Positions 9,644 through 20,256 are shown, counted from the stretch's first letter. The stretch is 64,000 bases of DNA from Arsukibacterium indicum (GCF_019100565.1 NZ_JAHRID010000002.1:186001-250000), one strand, 5' to 3'. Program-made: numbers and translations. The notes: generated by a model from the letters alone, not told the origin.

Positions 9644-10921
9644 ATGGAATTAGACAAAAATAACCAGGAGCAAGGTGTTATCGATAGTTTTCAACAGGTA
9701 CGCCGCCAGACATTAGCGTTAACAGAGGGCTTATCTGCCGAAGATATGGTGGTGCAGTCTATGCCCGATGCCAGCCCGTTAAAATGGCATCTGGCTCATA
9801 CCAGCTGGTTTTATGAGCATTTTATCCTGCAACGCTTTAGCAAAAATTATCAGTGCTTTAATACTGATTATCAGTTTCTGTTTAACTCTTATTACGATGC
9901 CGTTGGCCCACGCCACGCCAGACCAAACCGTGGCTTGCTAACCCGCCCTGCTATCAGCGATATTCTGGAATATCGCCAGCATGTGGAAACGCATATGCAG
10001 CAGCTACTTGCTCTGGGGCAACCCGATGTAACTGAATTACTGACAATAGGCTTACATCATGAAATGCAGCATCAGGAGCTGATGCTAACCGACGTGCTGC
10101 ATTTGTTGTCAGCCAATCCGCTGGCTCCGGCCATGCAGCAAACCCCACCACCAGCCAGTCTGTCCGGTTCTGCTCAGCCACTGCCAGCACTTCAAATGTT
10201 AAGCCATGATGGTGGCTTGCTTAAGGTTGGCGCAGCTGAGCAGGGTTTCAGCTACGATTGTGAAAAGCCCCGTCATCAATACTTTTTGCAGCCATTTAAA
10301 CTGGCCAGCCGTCCGGTTACAAATGGTGAGTGGTTGCAGTTTATTGACGATGGCGGTTATCAGAACCCCTTGTTGTGGCTGTCTGACGGCTGGCATTACA
10401 GCCAGCAATATAACTGGCAGGCACCGTTATACTGGCAACGGCAGCAGCAACAATGGTGTAGTTTCAGTTTACGTGGCTTACAGCCTTTGAACCTGGCCGC
10501 GCCGGTATGCCATATCAGTTATTATGAAGCAGACGCCTTTGCCCGCTGGGCTGGTAAGCGTTTGCCCCGTGAACAGGAATGGGAAGTGATTGCCGAGGCG
10601 CAGCCAGAGGCCCTGACCAATGCTAATTTTCTGGAGCAACATATCTGGCAGCCTACCTCTTGCGATAACCAGCCAGGTTTTCAAAAGTTATTTGGCGATG
10701 TCTGGGAATGGAGCCAAAGCCCTTACAGCCCTTATCCTGGTTTTAGTGCGGCCCAGGGCGAGCTTGCCGAATATAACGGTAAATTTATGGCCAATCAATT
10801 TGTGCTTCGTGGTGGCTCCTGTGCCTCGCCACGCCAGCAATTACGCAGCAGTTATCGTAACTTTTTTCATCCCCACCAACGCTGGCAGTTTAGCGGACTC
10901 AGATTAGCAGAGGATCAATAA
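9644..10921 (+). CDS. egtB: Ergothioneine biosynthesis protein EgtB (sulfoxide synthase)
   Basis: Non-heme iron enzyme joining a thiol donor (cysteine or gamma-glutamylcysteine) to N-alpha-trimethylhistidine with oxygen, 425 residues. The N-terminal DinB-like domain carries the iron motif HEMQHQE (HxxxHxE), with an earlier histidine in LKWHLAHTSWFYE. The C-terminal half is an FGE-sulfatase fold (RLPREQEWE, GDVWEWSQS, VLRGGSCASP). The ribosome site GAGGAG is strong. The stop codon overlaps the egtD start (TAATG), showing a two-gene operon. No egtA, egtC or egtE is adjacent, which favours the cysteine-using route, but this cannot be settled from sequence alone. Confidence 0.93.
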   Translation: MELDKNNQEQGVIDSFQQVRRQTLALTEGLSAEDMVVQSMPDASPLKWHLAHTSWFYEHFILQRFSKNYQCFNTDYQFLFNSYYDAVGPRHARPNRGLLTRPAISDILEYRQHVETHMQQLLALGQPDVTELLTIGLHHEMQHQELMLTDVLHLLSANPLAPAMQQTPPPASLSGSAQPLPALQMLSHDGGLLKVGAAEQGFSYDCEKPRHQYFLQPFKLASRPVTNGEWLQFIDDGGYQNPLLWLSDGWHYSQQYNWQAPLYWQRQQQQWCSFSLRGLQPLNLAAPVCHISYYEADAFARWAGKRLPREQEWEVIAEAQPEALTNANFLEQHIWQPTSCDNQPGFQKLFGDVWEWSQSPYSPYPGFSAAQGELAEYNGKFMANQFVLRGGSCASPRQQLRSSYRNFFHPHQRWQFSGLRLAEDQ

Positions 10922-11907
10922 TGTCATCAGCTCAGTCAATGTTTTATACCAACGATTTAACTACCGGCCTCATTTCACCACTGATGGATCTGGATTTTGC
11001 CGACGACGTATTAACCGGCCTGGCATTACCGCAAAAACAACTTCATGCAAAATACTTTTATGATCAGCAAGGTTCAGACTATTTTGATCAGATTTGCCAA
11101 TTACCAGAGTACTACCCTTACCAGACTGAGCTAAACCTGCTGCCAAAGGTGGCCAAAGAATTAGCTGGCATCTTAACCAGTGACTGCACCATCGTCGAAT
11201 TCGGCGCTGGCTCGCTGGTAAAAATTAAGCCATTGCTCAATGCAATCAACAGTATCCGTCAGTTTATTCCGATTGATATCAGTGGTATTCATCTGGAGAT
11301 GGCCTGCCAGCAGTTACAAACTGATTTTCCGAAGCTTGCAGTCAAGCCGGTGGTGGCAGATTTTTGCTACCCGGTAACGCTGCCGGCGTTTGGCCACCAG
11401 CAAAAAATCGGCTTTTTCCCGGGCTCGACCATTGGCAATTTCTGCCCGGCGCAAGCAGCCAGTTTTTTAGAAAACGCCCGCTGCACCCTGGGGCCTGATA
11501 GCAGTCTGCTTATCGGGGTAGACACCAAGAAATCTCCTGTTTATCTGCACCGTGCTTATAACGATGCAGATGGCATTACCGCCCGCTTTAACCGCAATAT
11601 TTTAACCCGGATTAACCGTGAACTGGGTGCCAACTTTAAGCCGGAGAATTTTGAGCACTATGCTTTTTATAATGCCGGCCAGGGCCGGGTGGAAATGCAT
11701 CTGGTCAGTACTGCGGAGCAAGTGGTTGATGTATTTGGCAGTGCGGTCGCCTTTGCCGCCGGCGAAAGTATTCATACTGAAAACTCCTATAAATACACTC
11801 CGGATGAATTTTGTCAGCTTGCCCGCTCAGCCGGCTGGCAGGTAGAAAGAACCTGGCTGGCCGATAAAGACTTATTCGCTGCCTACCTGCTGCGAAACCC
11901 CGGTTAG
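10921..11907 (+). CDS. egtD: L-histidine N-alpha-methyltransferase EgtD
   Basis: Transfers three methyl groups from SAM to the alpha-amino group of histidine, giving hercynine, the substrate of EgtB. It has 328 residues and a single Methyltransf_33 domain: the EFGAGSLVKIKPLL SAM loop, then FFPGSTIGNF, then LLIGVDTKK, with the late GRVEMHLVS strand. The start overlaps the egtB stop by one base, so the pair is translationally coupled. Its last 36 bases overlap the end of the convergent pbpC gene. Confidence 0.95.
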   Translation: MSSAQSMFYTNDLTTGLISPLMDLDFADDVLTGLALPQKQLHAKYFYDQQGSDYFDQICQLPEYYPYQTELNLLPKVAKELAGILTSDCTIVEFGAGSLVKIKPLLNAINSIRQFIPIDISGIHLEMACQQLQTDFPKLAVKPVVADFCYPVTLPAFGHQQKIGFFPGSTIGNFCPAQAASFLENARCTLGPDSSLLIGVDTKKSPVYLHRAYNDADGITARFNRNILTRINRELGANFKPENFEHYAFYNAGQGRVEMHLVSTAEQVVDVFGSAVAFAAGESIHTENSYKYTPDEFCQLARSAGWQVERTWLADKDLFAAYLLRNPG

Positions 11908-14307
11908 CGCAGGTACGCCGCTTACCTGGATGGTAACACTGGCCGCACCGCCTAAATCATCCACTACAGATAAAGTGATTAAACCAGGCCTGCCCTGCCA
12001 GAACAGGGTTTCGCCTGGCGTTACTGCCCCCAGATAACGCTTATCAGCAAACCAGTGGGCCCGGCTAACCGCACCATCAAAGCTTGCTTGCAGAGCAATT
12101 TGTTGCTGGCCAACAGGCTGTTTAATATCATCTGCATGCTGTTCGCTGACCAGGTAAGTCAGCTGAGCCTGCGGCGAGCGGATTTGAGGTGGCTGACGAG
12201 TTAACTGCAACCTGTCCGGGCAAGCCTTTTGATATTGTGGCGGTTTCGCTAACATAATTCCGGCCTGCTGCATCGCTTTACTAATATCAGATGGCCAGAA
12301 CTCAAACACCTTAAGCTCGGTAACGCCCGGCTGATGCGAACAGGCCCTAAGCCCGCTACTTAGTTCAACAGGTACGGCCCGGTGTACCTCTGAAACCTTT
12401 ATTGGCGACACTCCAGGGATAAACCAGCCGGGTTCAGTTTGCGGGCAATGTTGATTAGGCAAGTCGCCACTGCGACTGCAAAGCGCCACTTCTTTCAGGT
12501 TTAACCCAGCCGAATGACTAAAAAGCTTCTGATTTTCTACAGGATTTTTCGGTAATAACTCAAGCAATTCAAAAAAAAACGGTCCGGCTGCGGAACGCCC
12601 AACCAGATTAGGATTACTGCTGCCATCAAAATTACCTAACCATACCGCCAGCACATAGTCTCCGCTTAAGCCAACAGCCCAGGCATCACGAAACGCATAG
12701 GAGGTACCGGTTTTCCAGGCAACAGGGGGTTGTGCAGTCAGCTCACCGAGTAAACCGCTTTGCACTCTGGGGTGCTGGCGCAGCATATCCAGCGTTAAAA
12801 ATGCCGCTTCCGGGCTTATCAACTGTTTAACCTCAATGTCTTTTTGCGGTTGCTTTTGCCAGGCTAGTGGCTGCCACTTGCCACCGTTACCTAACATCGC
12901 ATACAGTTGTACTAACTGGGCCATGCTTAGCTCCATGCCGCCCAGCACTAAAGCTAAGCCATAGTGGCTGGCAGGCTGGGCTAACGGCACTCCGGCGGTA
13001 TTCAGCCACTGGTAAAAGTCAGGTTGCTGCAGCTGAGCCTGCAGCTGTACCGCTGGTAAATTACGGCTGTTAATCAGTGCTGCCGTGGCCGACAATGGCC
13101 CGGCAAACTGCCGGTCAAAATTTTCAGGATTAAAGCTGCCGTAACGTCGCGGCAGATCTGTCAGCAGGGTTTTCGGATGGATCAGTCCCTGCTGCAACGC
13201 CAGCCCATAAACAAAAGGTTTTAAAGCTGAACCTGGCGAGCGGGCAGCCGTTACGCCATCAACCTGGCCTGCAATCACTTCATTATAAAAATCAGCCGAG
13301 CCCAGCCAGGCCTGGATCTGCATAGTACTGCGCTTTATCAGTAACACGCTGCCATTGTTGATACCTGTTGCCTGCTGTCGCTGCAAATAGCGGCCTAGCT
13401 GTTGCTCAAAACGTTGCTGCAATGGTAACTGCAGGCTGGTGTAAAAGCGGCCCTGCTGCTGGCCCTGCGCGCGCAGCTGATTAATAAAATGGGGGGCCTG
13501 CTGCGGGATATCGGCCCGGTTTAAATACTGCAACGGCAAAGTTAACGGTAATAACTGAGCTGTCAGTTCAGCGGTCTGTTCAGTTTGCTGTTGCCAGATA
13601 GCAGTCAGCCGCTGCCGGGCCAGCTCGAGCTGCTGCTGACCGCTACTGCTAAGCGGACTGCGCTGATTAGGATTTTGCGGAATAACACTAAGCGCGATGG
13701 CCTCGGGCAACGTTAGTTCACTGGCTTCTTTGCCGAAGTAAATCAGACTGGCAGCGGCAACGCCTTCAATATTGCCGCCATAAGGCGCATAGTTAAAATA
13801 GGCTTCCAGCAACTCGGCTTTGCTGAAATGGCGCTCCAGATACAGCGCGTAAGCAATCTGATGCAGCTTGCCTGTAATATAACTGGTGTTCAGCTTAAAC
13901 CGCAACCGCGCCAGCTGCATGCTGATGGTCGAGGCGCCCTGACGCCGGCCATTTTTAAGCACGCCCTGCCAGAAAGCCCGGGCAATTGCACTGAAATCAA
14001 GACCAAAGTGGTGATAAAAGTCGCGATCTTCGTATAAAATTGTCGCTTGCTGAATAGCCGGCGCAATTTCGTTTAAAGGGAGCTTTAACCGGTAACGCTG
14101 ATCGTCTGCCAGCTGCAGACTAAGCAGCTCGCCATCGGCGGCAAAATAGGCACTGCCCTGCTGATAACCGGCATATAAATCCGGTTTGGCCGATACAGCC
14201 AATAACAATGCCACCAACAGTAATACCATGCCGGCGGGCAGCAACAACCAGTGCAGCAGCCATTTCAGGCGGGGCTGCCAGCCAGACTGTCGTTGTTGCA
14301 CTTTCAT
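11872..14307 (-). CDS. pbpC: Penicillin-binding protein 1C
   Basis: Bifunctional class A PBP of 811 residues. An N-terminal membrane anchor (about residues 14-40) is followed by a glycosyltransferase domain with EDRDFYHHFGLD and STISMQLARL. The transpeptidase domain has SPGSALKPF (SxxK serine), SRNL (SxN) and KTGTSYAFRD (KTG). The end is a BiPBP C-terminal beta domain. It lies 12 bp downstream of the alpha-2-macroglobulin gene. Established knowledge: PbpC and periplasmic alpha-2-macroglobulin are a common pair in which the PBP is thought to repair the wall after attack that the macroglobulin traps. Confidence 0.94.
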   Translation of the reverse strand: MKVQQRQSGWQPRLKWLLHWLLLPAGMVLLLVALLLAVSAKPDLYAGYQQGSAYFAADGELLSLQLADDQRYRLKLPLNEIAPAIQQATILYEDRDFYHHFGLDFSAIARAFWQGVLKNGRRQGASTISMQLARLRFKLNTSYITGKLHQIAYALYLERHFSKAELLEAYFNYAPYGGNIEGVAAASLIYFGKEASELTLPEAIALSVIPQNPNQRSPLSSSGQQQLELARQRLTAIWQQQTEQTAELTAQLLPLTLPLQYLNRADIPQQAPHFINQLRAQGQQQGRFYTSLQLPLQQRFEQQLGRYLQRQQATGINNGSVLLIKRSTMQIQAWLGSADFYNEVIAGQVDGVTAARSPGSALKPFVYGLALQQGLIHPKTLLTDLPRRYGSFNPENFDRQFAGPLSATAALINSRNLPAVQLQAQLQQPDFYQWLNTAGVPLAQPASHYGLALVLGGMELSMAQLVQLYAMLGNGGKWQPLAWQKQPQKDIEVKQLISPEAAFLTLDMLRQHPRVQSGLLGELTAQPPVAWKTGTSYAFRDAWAVGLSGDYVLAVWLGNFDGSSNPNLVGRSAAGPFFFELLELLPKNPVENQKLFSHSAGLNLKEVALCSRSGDLPNQHCPQTEPGWFIPGVSPIKVSEVHRAVPVELSSGLRACSHQPGVTELKVFEFWPSDISKAMQQAGIMLAKPPQYQKACPDRLQLTRQPPQIRSPQAQLTYLVSEQHADDIKQPVGQQQIALQASFDGAVSRAHWFADKRYLGAVTPGETLFWQGRPGLITLSVVDDLGGAASVTIQVSGVPALTGVSQQVGSE

Positions 14308-14319
14308 CTGCCAGTGGCC

Positions 14320-17300
14320 TTAACGGGCCGTTGACACGACGAAACGACCCGATGCAGTATTGCCATAAACCCTGCTGTCATACATCGACTCCGCCGCTGC
14401 TGCAGGCACGGTAAAGTTACCGGCTGCCGTCACTTTTACCTGATAACGCAGCTCAGTCATTTGCGGCCCAAAGCTGGCGTAATAAACCAACCTGTCTTCC
14501 CGGACATCTATGTAATCGGCGCGCCAATGGCTCTGCTCCCGGGCAACTGAACTTCTGATAATACTGAAACCGGCTGGTATTAAATCAATAACGGCAATAT
14601 TGTTATGCCAGCTGTTGCTGGTACTTCTTATCCGCAGCCTTACCGTAAGTTCATCGCCCTGACGCGCTTCGCTGACCACTTCACCGGAGCTGTTTAAGTA
14701 GTCGCGCACTATTTCTATCTGCTCAGCGCGGGGACTGGCTGGTGGCGTTTTGGCAAAGCCACTTTCACTAACTGCATAAAACAGCGGCGCGCTGCTATTG
14801 CCAGCAGCGCGGTCAATAAGCAATTTCTCTGCATCACTGCTAAAAGCAAACCGCGGTAAACTACTGCGGTTATCGGCCGCAGTCAGTTCAGTGCGCTTAC
14901 CGGCAGCATTGAGCTGATATAACTGAGGTGCAGCCGCCTCGGCTACATTCTGCAGCTGACTGTATGCTGCCAGCGCCAATACTGCATATGATGAACCAAT
15001 GGTGTTGTACTGATTATCAAATACCGGTTGTAACAGGGTGACAATATGCTCGCCATCCAACGCTTTGGCTTGTTCAGGAAAATGTCTTGCCAGCAGGTAC
15101 ACATACTGTGCATCCAGACTCAGCTGCGGCTGAAACGCCGGGTTAGCAAACGGCGGCAGCGGACTAGCAAGTCGTTGCGCTTGCCGGCGCTGCAAATATG
15201 CCTGCTGCATGCCCGAACTTTGCCCCAGCCGGTAATTACCAATTAAGCCTAACGCCACAGCTGGCTGCTGCATCAGCTGATAGCTGGCCGCCATATATAT
15301 GGCCGTAATATCCGTTTGCCAGGCCTGCTGATGCTGCTGTTGCAGCCGCTCATGCAATTCAACCAGATAGTTGGTGGTAACAATACCGCTGCGGGTCAAC
15401 AGATAAATCGCATTGGCTCGTAGCCGGGCCTGATACAAATTGGCGCCACTTTGCCGGGCCACATTATGCAGGTAACTCAACCCCTGCTGATACAGATAGT
15501 CTGGCACGGCCAGCCCCTGTTCGCGGGCAGCCAGTAAAAAGTGCATAACATAAATACTGGGGAAATCGGCCGAAGAATACCCGCCAGGCCAGAAGCTGAA
15601 GCCACCATCACTTTGCTGGCGCTCTGACAGCTTTTGAATTAACACGGCAAACTGCTGTTGCACCAGCGACAAACGAGCCTGGTACCCCGACTGCTGCACC
15701 AAGCCCAGCCAGGGGAATACCTGAGACACCACCTGCTCGGTGCAACCATGCGGATAGTTTGCCAGATAATCGGTAAAGCTTTCTGCCAGCACCAGCGGAT
15801 TAGCAGATGCCGCTACATGTTGCCGGGCAAATTCACTGTATAGCGGATAACGGGTGTTAAGGGTCAGCGGCATTTTGTCGCTGTATCCGGCGTTAAGAGT
15901 TGTCTGATAATGACTGGCCGGCCGGATACTTAAACTGACATCCCGGCCAGACTCCTCCAGCAATTCAGCTTGCTGATAGCGGGCGGTGAATCGAATATCA
16001 AAGCTGCCCGGGGTAGTGCCGGCCCTGACACGAAAACGGGCACTTTGCTCACTGCCTTCACTAATATTCAACTGTTGTTGCAGCGGGCTAAGTGCTGTTA
16101 AACCTTCAGGCAGGCTCAGACTGACGGTAATACCGGCATTTTCGCCTGAACCTTTTACGCCATTGGCAACAGAAACATTTACCTCAAATTCGTCGCCCGG
16201 TGCAGCACTTTGCAGTACCTCTGGTGTTAACACAAAGGGCCCCCGCACCTTAGTGTCAGCACTTGCAGCGCCAAGTGCATTATCACTGACAGCTACCGCC
16301 ATCAGTTTTAAATTACCACTAAAACTGGCCGGCACCTGTACCTGTTGTTGTTGCAGCCCGGGACCTGCTTTCACCAGACCTAACCAGAATACGCCGGGTT
16401 GTTCGGCGCGCCTTGCAAACGGGTTCAGGTTTTTAGCCAGCATCATCTCGGCTGCCATCGCCATCCGCTCACGATCATCACCACCCACGCCGGCCAGCTG
16501 ACGCTGCAGCAAGCTGAACTCCGGTAAAATTAAATCCAGCATCTGCATGCTACGTACCTGTAGCGCTCGTTTTTGTAAAAAATGGCCCAGCGGGTCGGGC
16601 AACTGATATCCGGCAACCTGCAAGATGCCCTCGTCTACTCCGTAAATCAGCATATCAGCCGGCTGACTTGTCTGATAACTGACATTGAACGGTTTGCCCG
16701 GCCTGACTTCGCCAGGCGCCTGCAAGGTAATGGCAATCTGACGCCGGCTACGGTCAATATTAAAGGGCACCACGGCATAACTTAACGGGCTGACAAACAG
16801 CTCGGCTGAATCTGCCGCCCGGACAAAACTGACGTTAATGTAAGCATTACCCTCCAGGCCTTCAGGTAACTGAATGCGCTGAATGCTGCTGGTAGTGCTG
16901 GCGCTAAACCAGCTGAATGCATGAACTTTATCGCTTTCAATACTGATTAAACCACTACCGGTGTATGGTGCGGTAATATTCAGCTCTATCCAGTCGCCCG
17001 CTTTATAATCGGTTTTATCCAGCTTGACCGTTAATGCCGCATTTTTCTCCAGCATGGCCGCGATATTGCCAACGCCCACCACGCTAAAGGCCAGACTACC
17101 CAGTACTGTGCCGCTACTGTCAGTTAGCTGCAGCTCAAAATCACCTGCGGTATCAGTGGGTAATGCGTAATCGGTGCCATCCTGGCTAATACTGAACGGG
17201 GTTTGCTGCAGTGCAATATCCTGCACAATACTCTGGTACTGATAGGTACCGTCATTTTGTTTTACCAGGCTGGTCACCGGCCGCTTTTCAATCAGCTGTA

Positions 17301-20256
17301 AGCTGAGGTCACTTAGCGCAATCTGGCTCAGGTTATTATCAATAGCAATAAAGTTAATGCTGCGCTGTTGCTGCTTTTTCAGATAACCCAACTCGCCATC
17401 CGCTTTTACTGCCACTACTTGGGCCAGAGGCGACAACAGGCTGGTTAACCGATGCCGCACACTACGACCACCGCCGGCCTCAAAGCCTTCACTGGTTACC
17501 ACCAACTGATAAGTACCGCCGCTGTATTGCTCCAGCCCCAGGGCAAAGGTAGCCTGGCCGTCAGCATCGGTTTGCTGCTCATCCAGCTGCTGCCGCACCC
17601 GCTCTGGATTAACATCAGTTTGCTGCGGACTGAGTATCTGATAATCAGGGTACTCACTGAAAATGAAACTACGGGGAATAAGCTCCAATGTGGCAGCAAC
17701 ACGACGCTGCTGCGCTGGCGTACCAAACAAATTATCCAACTGCACCTTTACTGCTAAATCAGCCGGGTTTAACCAGCCCTTCACCGGGGCGGGCTCGGTG
17801 CCCTGAACAAACTGACTGCTGATCTTCATGCTGTCTGGCTGAAATTCTTCCACTGCAAAACTTACCGATCCCAGATGGCGCTGGGTATTACCTTTACTGT
17901 CGAGCAAACTGACACTGGCATGATAGTTACCAGTGTCACTGTGCGCCTGGGTATCCAGGCTAAAGGTATGCATACCACGGCCACTCAGGTTAAACTTTTG
18001 CTGCCAGAAGGTATTGCCCCTGGGCCCCTGCACCTGAACTTTAAGTGGCAAACCTGAGTCAGCATTGCTCAGATCACCATGGCGGATTATCGCAGCCAGC
18101 TTTACCTGCTCGCCCGGACGGTAAATGCCCCGGTCACTGAACATATAAGCCGTTAAACTTTTGCTATCTTCAGGGCTCTGGTACTGACCGCTGGTATTAA
18201 ATTTTGAGTAATCCAGCTGGCGGCTGTAGCGGTCGAAAGGGATAAAGCTGGTATCAACGATGCCATTGCTACTGCGACTAACCCGGTATACCACCGGCTG
18301 CTGTTCACGCTGAAAACTGTTCGTTTTACCAAAGCTGACTGAACCGCGAGCATCTGTTTTTGCACTAAACAACGGCACGCCATTACGGCCAAGCAATGCA
18401 ACGTCTGCGCCCGCTACCGGTTCGCCATTAACCAGCGACAATACAAACATCTGTTGGCTGCTGTCACTGTTATGCTTTACCAGCAGGCCTAAGTCGGTAA
18501 CCAGCACCAGTCTTTTGTCCAGTTGCTGACCTTCAGTATCCGGACGAGCCGGATCAAACTCACTTAATTCAATAAAAAACAGCCCCATCCCGGCTTGTTG
18601 CAAGTATGGTGTCAGTGACAGCGCCTGATAGCTGGCCTGTTTTTGCGACCCATTATTTACGGTGTAGGTATGTTGCTGCAAACTGGTGATATTGCTTTGG
18701 TTAAACTGGTAATGCTGAAAATAAGGCTGGCTGATATCGCCGCCGGTCTGGGTAATCAAATGGTTTAGTTGCTCTGGCAACAGCTTATGCAGTTTTACCC
18801 TTACCCCTTTAACACCGCGGCTCAACAATTGTAATTTCTGTTCACCACTAAGGGTGAGCATGGCACCTTCACCGACAATTTTCGCTTCTTTCGGATAAGC
18901 AGGCGCCCGCACGACCGCCCGGTACTCGTTGGCTAGGGTAAAATCACTAACCGACTGCAGCCCCGCCGGCACACTGACAAAAACATGCTGGCCCGCTGGC
19001 AAATCCAGCTTAATACTAAAGGCATCGTCATGCGCAAGTGCAGTAGGCATCAGTTGAAAATTCAGCAGGCTGGCCTGCTGCAATACGGTGCTGTTAACCT
19101 CGCCAGGCGCCCAGTAATTTGAATTGCGCCGCGGATGTTTTGGCAGAACATACAGCTTTAATTTACTTTGCAGCTCAGCCCGCTCTAGCCGGTCGGTAAA
19201 ACTTAATAGCAACATTTGCTCCGGTTGCTGCTCAGGATCGCGGACAATTTCGGTTTTCAATTCACTGACTTTCAAAAAGCTGCCTTTATCCGGCACCAGC
19301 AACTGTGCTTCGGTGGGCTCCGTGGTTTTGCCATCACCATTCGCTGCTGTTACGCCGGCTTTCAGTTTAAGTGTTAAATATTGCTCCTTCGCCGGCAGCG
19401 TCAGGTTGACAGACTGCACATAAACCTCACGCCCGGTTTTATCGGTGGTTAAACTGAATGCCAGTGCCTGCGGCTCAGTATTGCTGTTGGCTCCATCTGG
19501 CCGCATCAGCATCGTCAATTGCTGCTCAACTGATGTCAATTCAACCGGATGACTAAAACTAACAGTTGCCACTACCTGTCGGTTAGCCGGCTGTGCCGGG
19601 TCCTGATAAAAACGAAGCCGGTTAATTTCAGCTGTAAGCGGCACCGTTGCAAAATGGTATTGCTGCTGCGCCAGGTTAATCTCGGGGTTAAAAATACGCT
19701 TTTCCAGCTTAACCGTATACTTCTGCCCGGCAGGCCAGGCTTTGTCGGGGGTAAAGGTCAGAGTATTGTCGTCCTGCCACAGCCATTTACCGGCAACAGC
19801 CGGGCTTATAGTTACGCCCTCACTCAACACTTCACCTATCAAGTCAAGCCGCGCAGCAGATAACACCGGGGCTGGCATAGATGTATCGACAGGCCTGCCT
19901 TGCCTTCGCGGTTGCGGCAAAGGGCTTGGGGCGTCATCTGCCGTCGGAAAGTCGTAACTAAATTGCAGCATTACCGGGGTTGGCTGCTCAATATCGTCCT
20001 GATAATGGCCAAGCTCAGGGGCGCTAACTTCTGCAGTTACCAGCAAGGGTTTAGGTAACTGCTGGTAGTAGTAATAGCCCGCCACCATCGCCAGTATAAC
20101 TATCAGCAGCAGGGTTACCGTGCCCCAGAAACGGCCGGGCCGTAGTTTAGCTGTTTGGGTTAAATCTGCCAGCCAGTGCGGAGCGGTCCAGCGGACAGAG
20201 CCAAAAATAGCTCGAAAAATATTAGTAGCAGAGGAATCGGAGGCAGGCATAACCAA
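14320..20256 (-). CDS. Alpha-2-macroglobulin family protein (YfhM-like), membrane-anchored
   Basis: Large periplasmic protease-trap homologue, 1978 residues. The thioester motif is intact: Cys1505 and Gln1508 in HGCTEQ. Macroglobulin beta domains fill the N-terminal half; MG2-like GIYRPGEQV and a GVDEGIL segment are visible, and the alpha-helical thioester domain follows the CxEQ motif. E. coli YfhM is a lipoprotein, but here no lipobox is seen. Instead one transmembrane segment (about residues 43-62, GTVTLLLIVILAMVAGYYYY) should hold it in the inner membrane. It is upstream of pbpC in the same operon. Confidence 0.93.
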   Translation of the reverse strand: MVMPASDSSATNIFRAIFGSVRWTAPHWLADLTQTAKLRPGRFWGTVTLLLIVILAMVAGYYYYQQLPKPLLVTAEVSAPELGHYQDDIEQPTPVMLQFSYDFPTADDAPSPLPQPRRQGRPVDTSMPAPVLSAARLDLIGEVLSEGVTISPAVAGKWLWQDDNTLTFTPDKAWPAGQKYTVKLEKRIFNPEINLAQQQYHFATVPLTAEINRLRFYQDPAQPANRQVVATVSFSHPVELTSVEQQLTMLMRPDGANSNTEPQALAFSLTTDKTGREVYVQSVNLTLPAKEQYLTLKLKAGVTAANGDGKTTEPTEAQLLVPDKGSFLKVSELKTEIVRDPEQQPEQMLLLSFTDRLERAELQSKLKLYVLPKHPRRNSNYWAPGEVNSTVLQQASLLNFQLMPTALAHDDAFSIKLDLPAGQHVFVSVPAGLQSVSDFTLANEYRAVVRAPAYPKEAKIVGEGAMLTLSGEQKLQLLSRGVKGVRVKLHKLLPEQLNHLITQTGGDISQPYFQHYQFNQSNITSLQQHTYTVNNGSQKQASYQALSLTPYLQQAGMGLFFIELSEFDPARPDTEGQQLDKRLVLVTDLGLLVKHNSDSSQQMFVLSLVNGEPVAGADVALLGRNGVPLFSAKTDARGSVSFGKTNSFQREQQPVVYRVSRSSNGIVDTSFIPFDRYSRQLDYSKFNTSGQYQSPEDSKSLTAYMFSDRGIYRPGEQVKLAAIIRHGDLSNADSGLPLKVQVQGPRGNTFWQQKFNLSGRGMHTFSLDTQAHSDTGNYHASVSLLDSKGNTQRHLGSVSFAVEEFQPDSMKISSQFVQGTEPAPVKGWLNPADLAVKVQLDNLFGTPAQQRRVAATLELIPRSFIFSEYPDYQILSPQQTDVNPERVRQQLDEQQTDADGQATFALGLEQYSGGTYQLVVTSEGFEAGGGRSVRHRLTSLLSPLAQVVAVKADGELGYLKKQQQRSINFIAIDNNLSQIALSDLSLQLIEKRPVTSLVKQNDGTYQYQSIVQDIALQQTPFSISQDGTDYALPTDTAGDFELQLTDSSGTVLGSLAFSVVGVGNIAAMLEKNAALTVKLDKTDYKAGDWIELNITAPYTGSGLISIESDKVHAFSWFSASTTSSIQRIQLPEGLEGNAYINVSFVRAADSAELFVSPLSYAVVPFNIDRSRRQIAITLQAPGEVRPGKPFNVSYQTSQPADMLIYGVDEGILQVAGYQLPDPLGHFLQKRALQVRSMQMLDLILPEFSLLQRQLAGVGGDDRERMAMAAEMMLAKNLNPFARRAEQPGVFWLGLVKAGPGLQQQQVQVPASFSGNLKLMAVAVSDNALGAASADTKVRGPFVLTPEVLQSAAPGDEFEVNVSVANGVKGSGENAGITVSLSLPEGLTALSPLQQQLNISEGSEQSARFRVRAGTTPGSFDIRFTARYQQAELLEESGRDVSLSIRPASHYQTTLNAGYSDKMPLTLNTRYPLYSEFARQHVAASANPLVLAESFTDYLANYPHGCTEQVVSQVFPWLGLVQQSGYQARLSLVQQQFAVLIQKLSERQQSDGGFSFWPGGYSSADFPSIYVMHFLLAAREQGLAVPDYLYQQGLSYLHNVARQSGANLYQARLRANAIYLLTRSGIVTTNYLVELHERLQQQHQQAWQTDITAIYMAASYQLMQQPAVALGLIGNYRLGQSSGMQQAYLQRRQAQRLASPLPPFANPAFQPQLSLDAQYVYLLARHFPEQAKALDGEHIVTLLQPVFDNQYNTIGSSYAVLALAAYSQLQNVAEAAAPQLYQLNAAGKRTELTAADNRSSLPRFAFSSDAEKLLIDRAAGNSSAPLFYAVSESGFAKTPPASPRAEQIEIVRDYLNSSGEVVSEARQGDELTVRLRIRSTSNSWHNNIAVIDLIPAGFSIIRSSVAREQSHWRADYIDVREDRLVYYASFGPQMTELRYQVKVTAAGNFTVPAAAAESMYDSRVYGNTASGRFVVSTAR

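Noticed and set aside
15986-16501. 171-codon plus-strand frame inside the macroglobulin gene
   Set aside because: Antisense shadow; composition (Cys/Ser/Leu-rich) and lack of a ribosome site or family motif.
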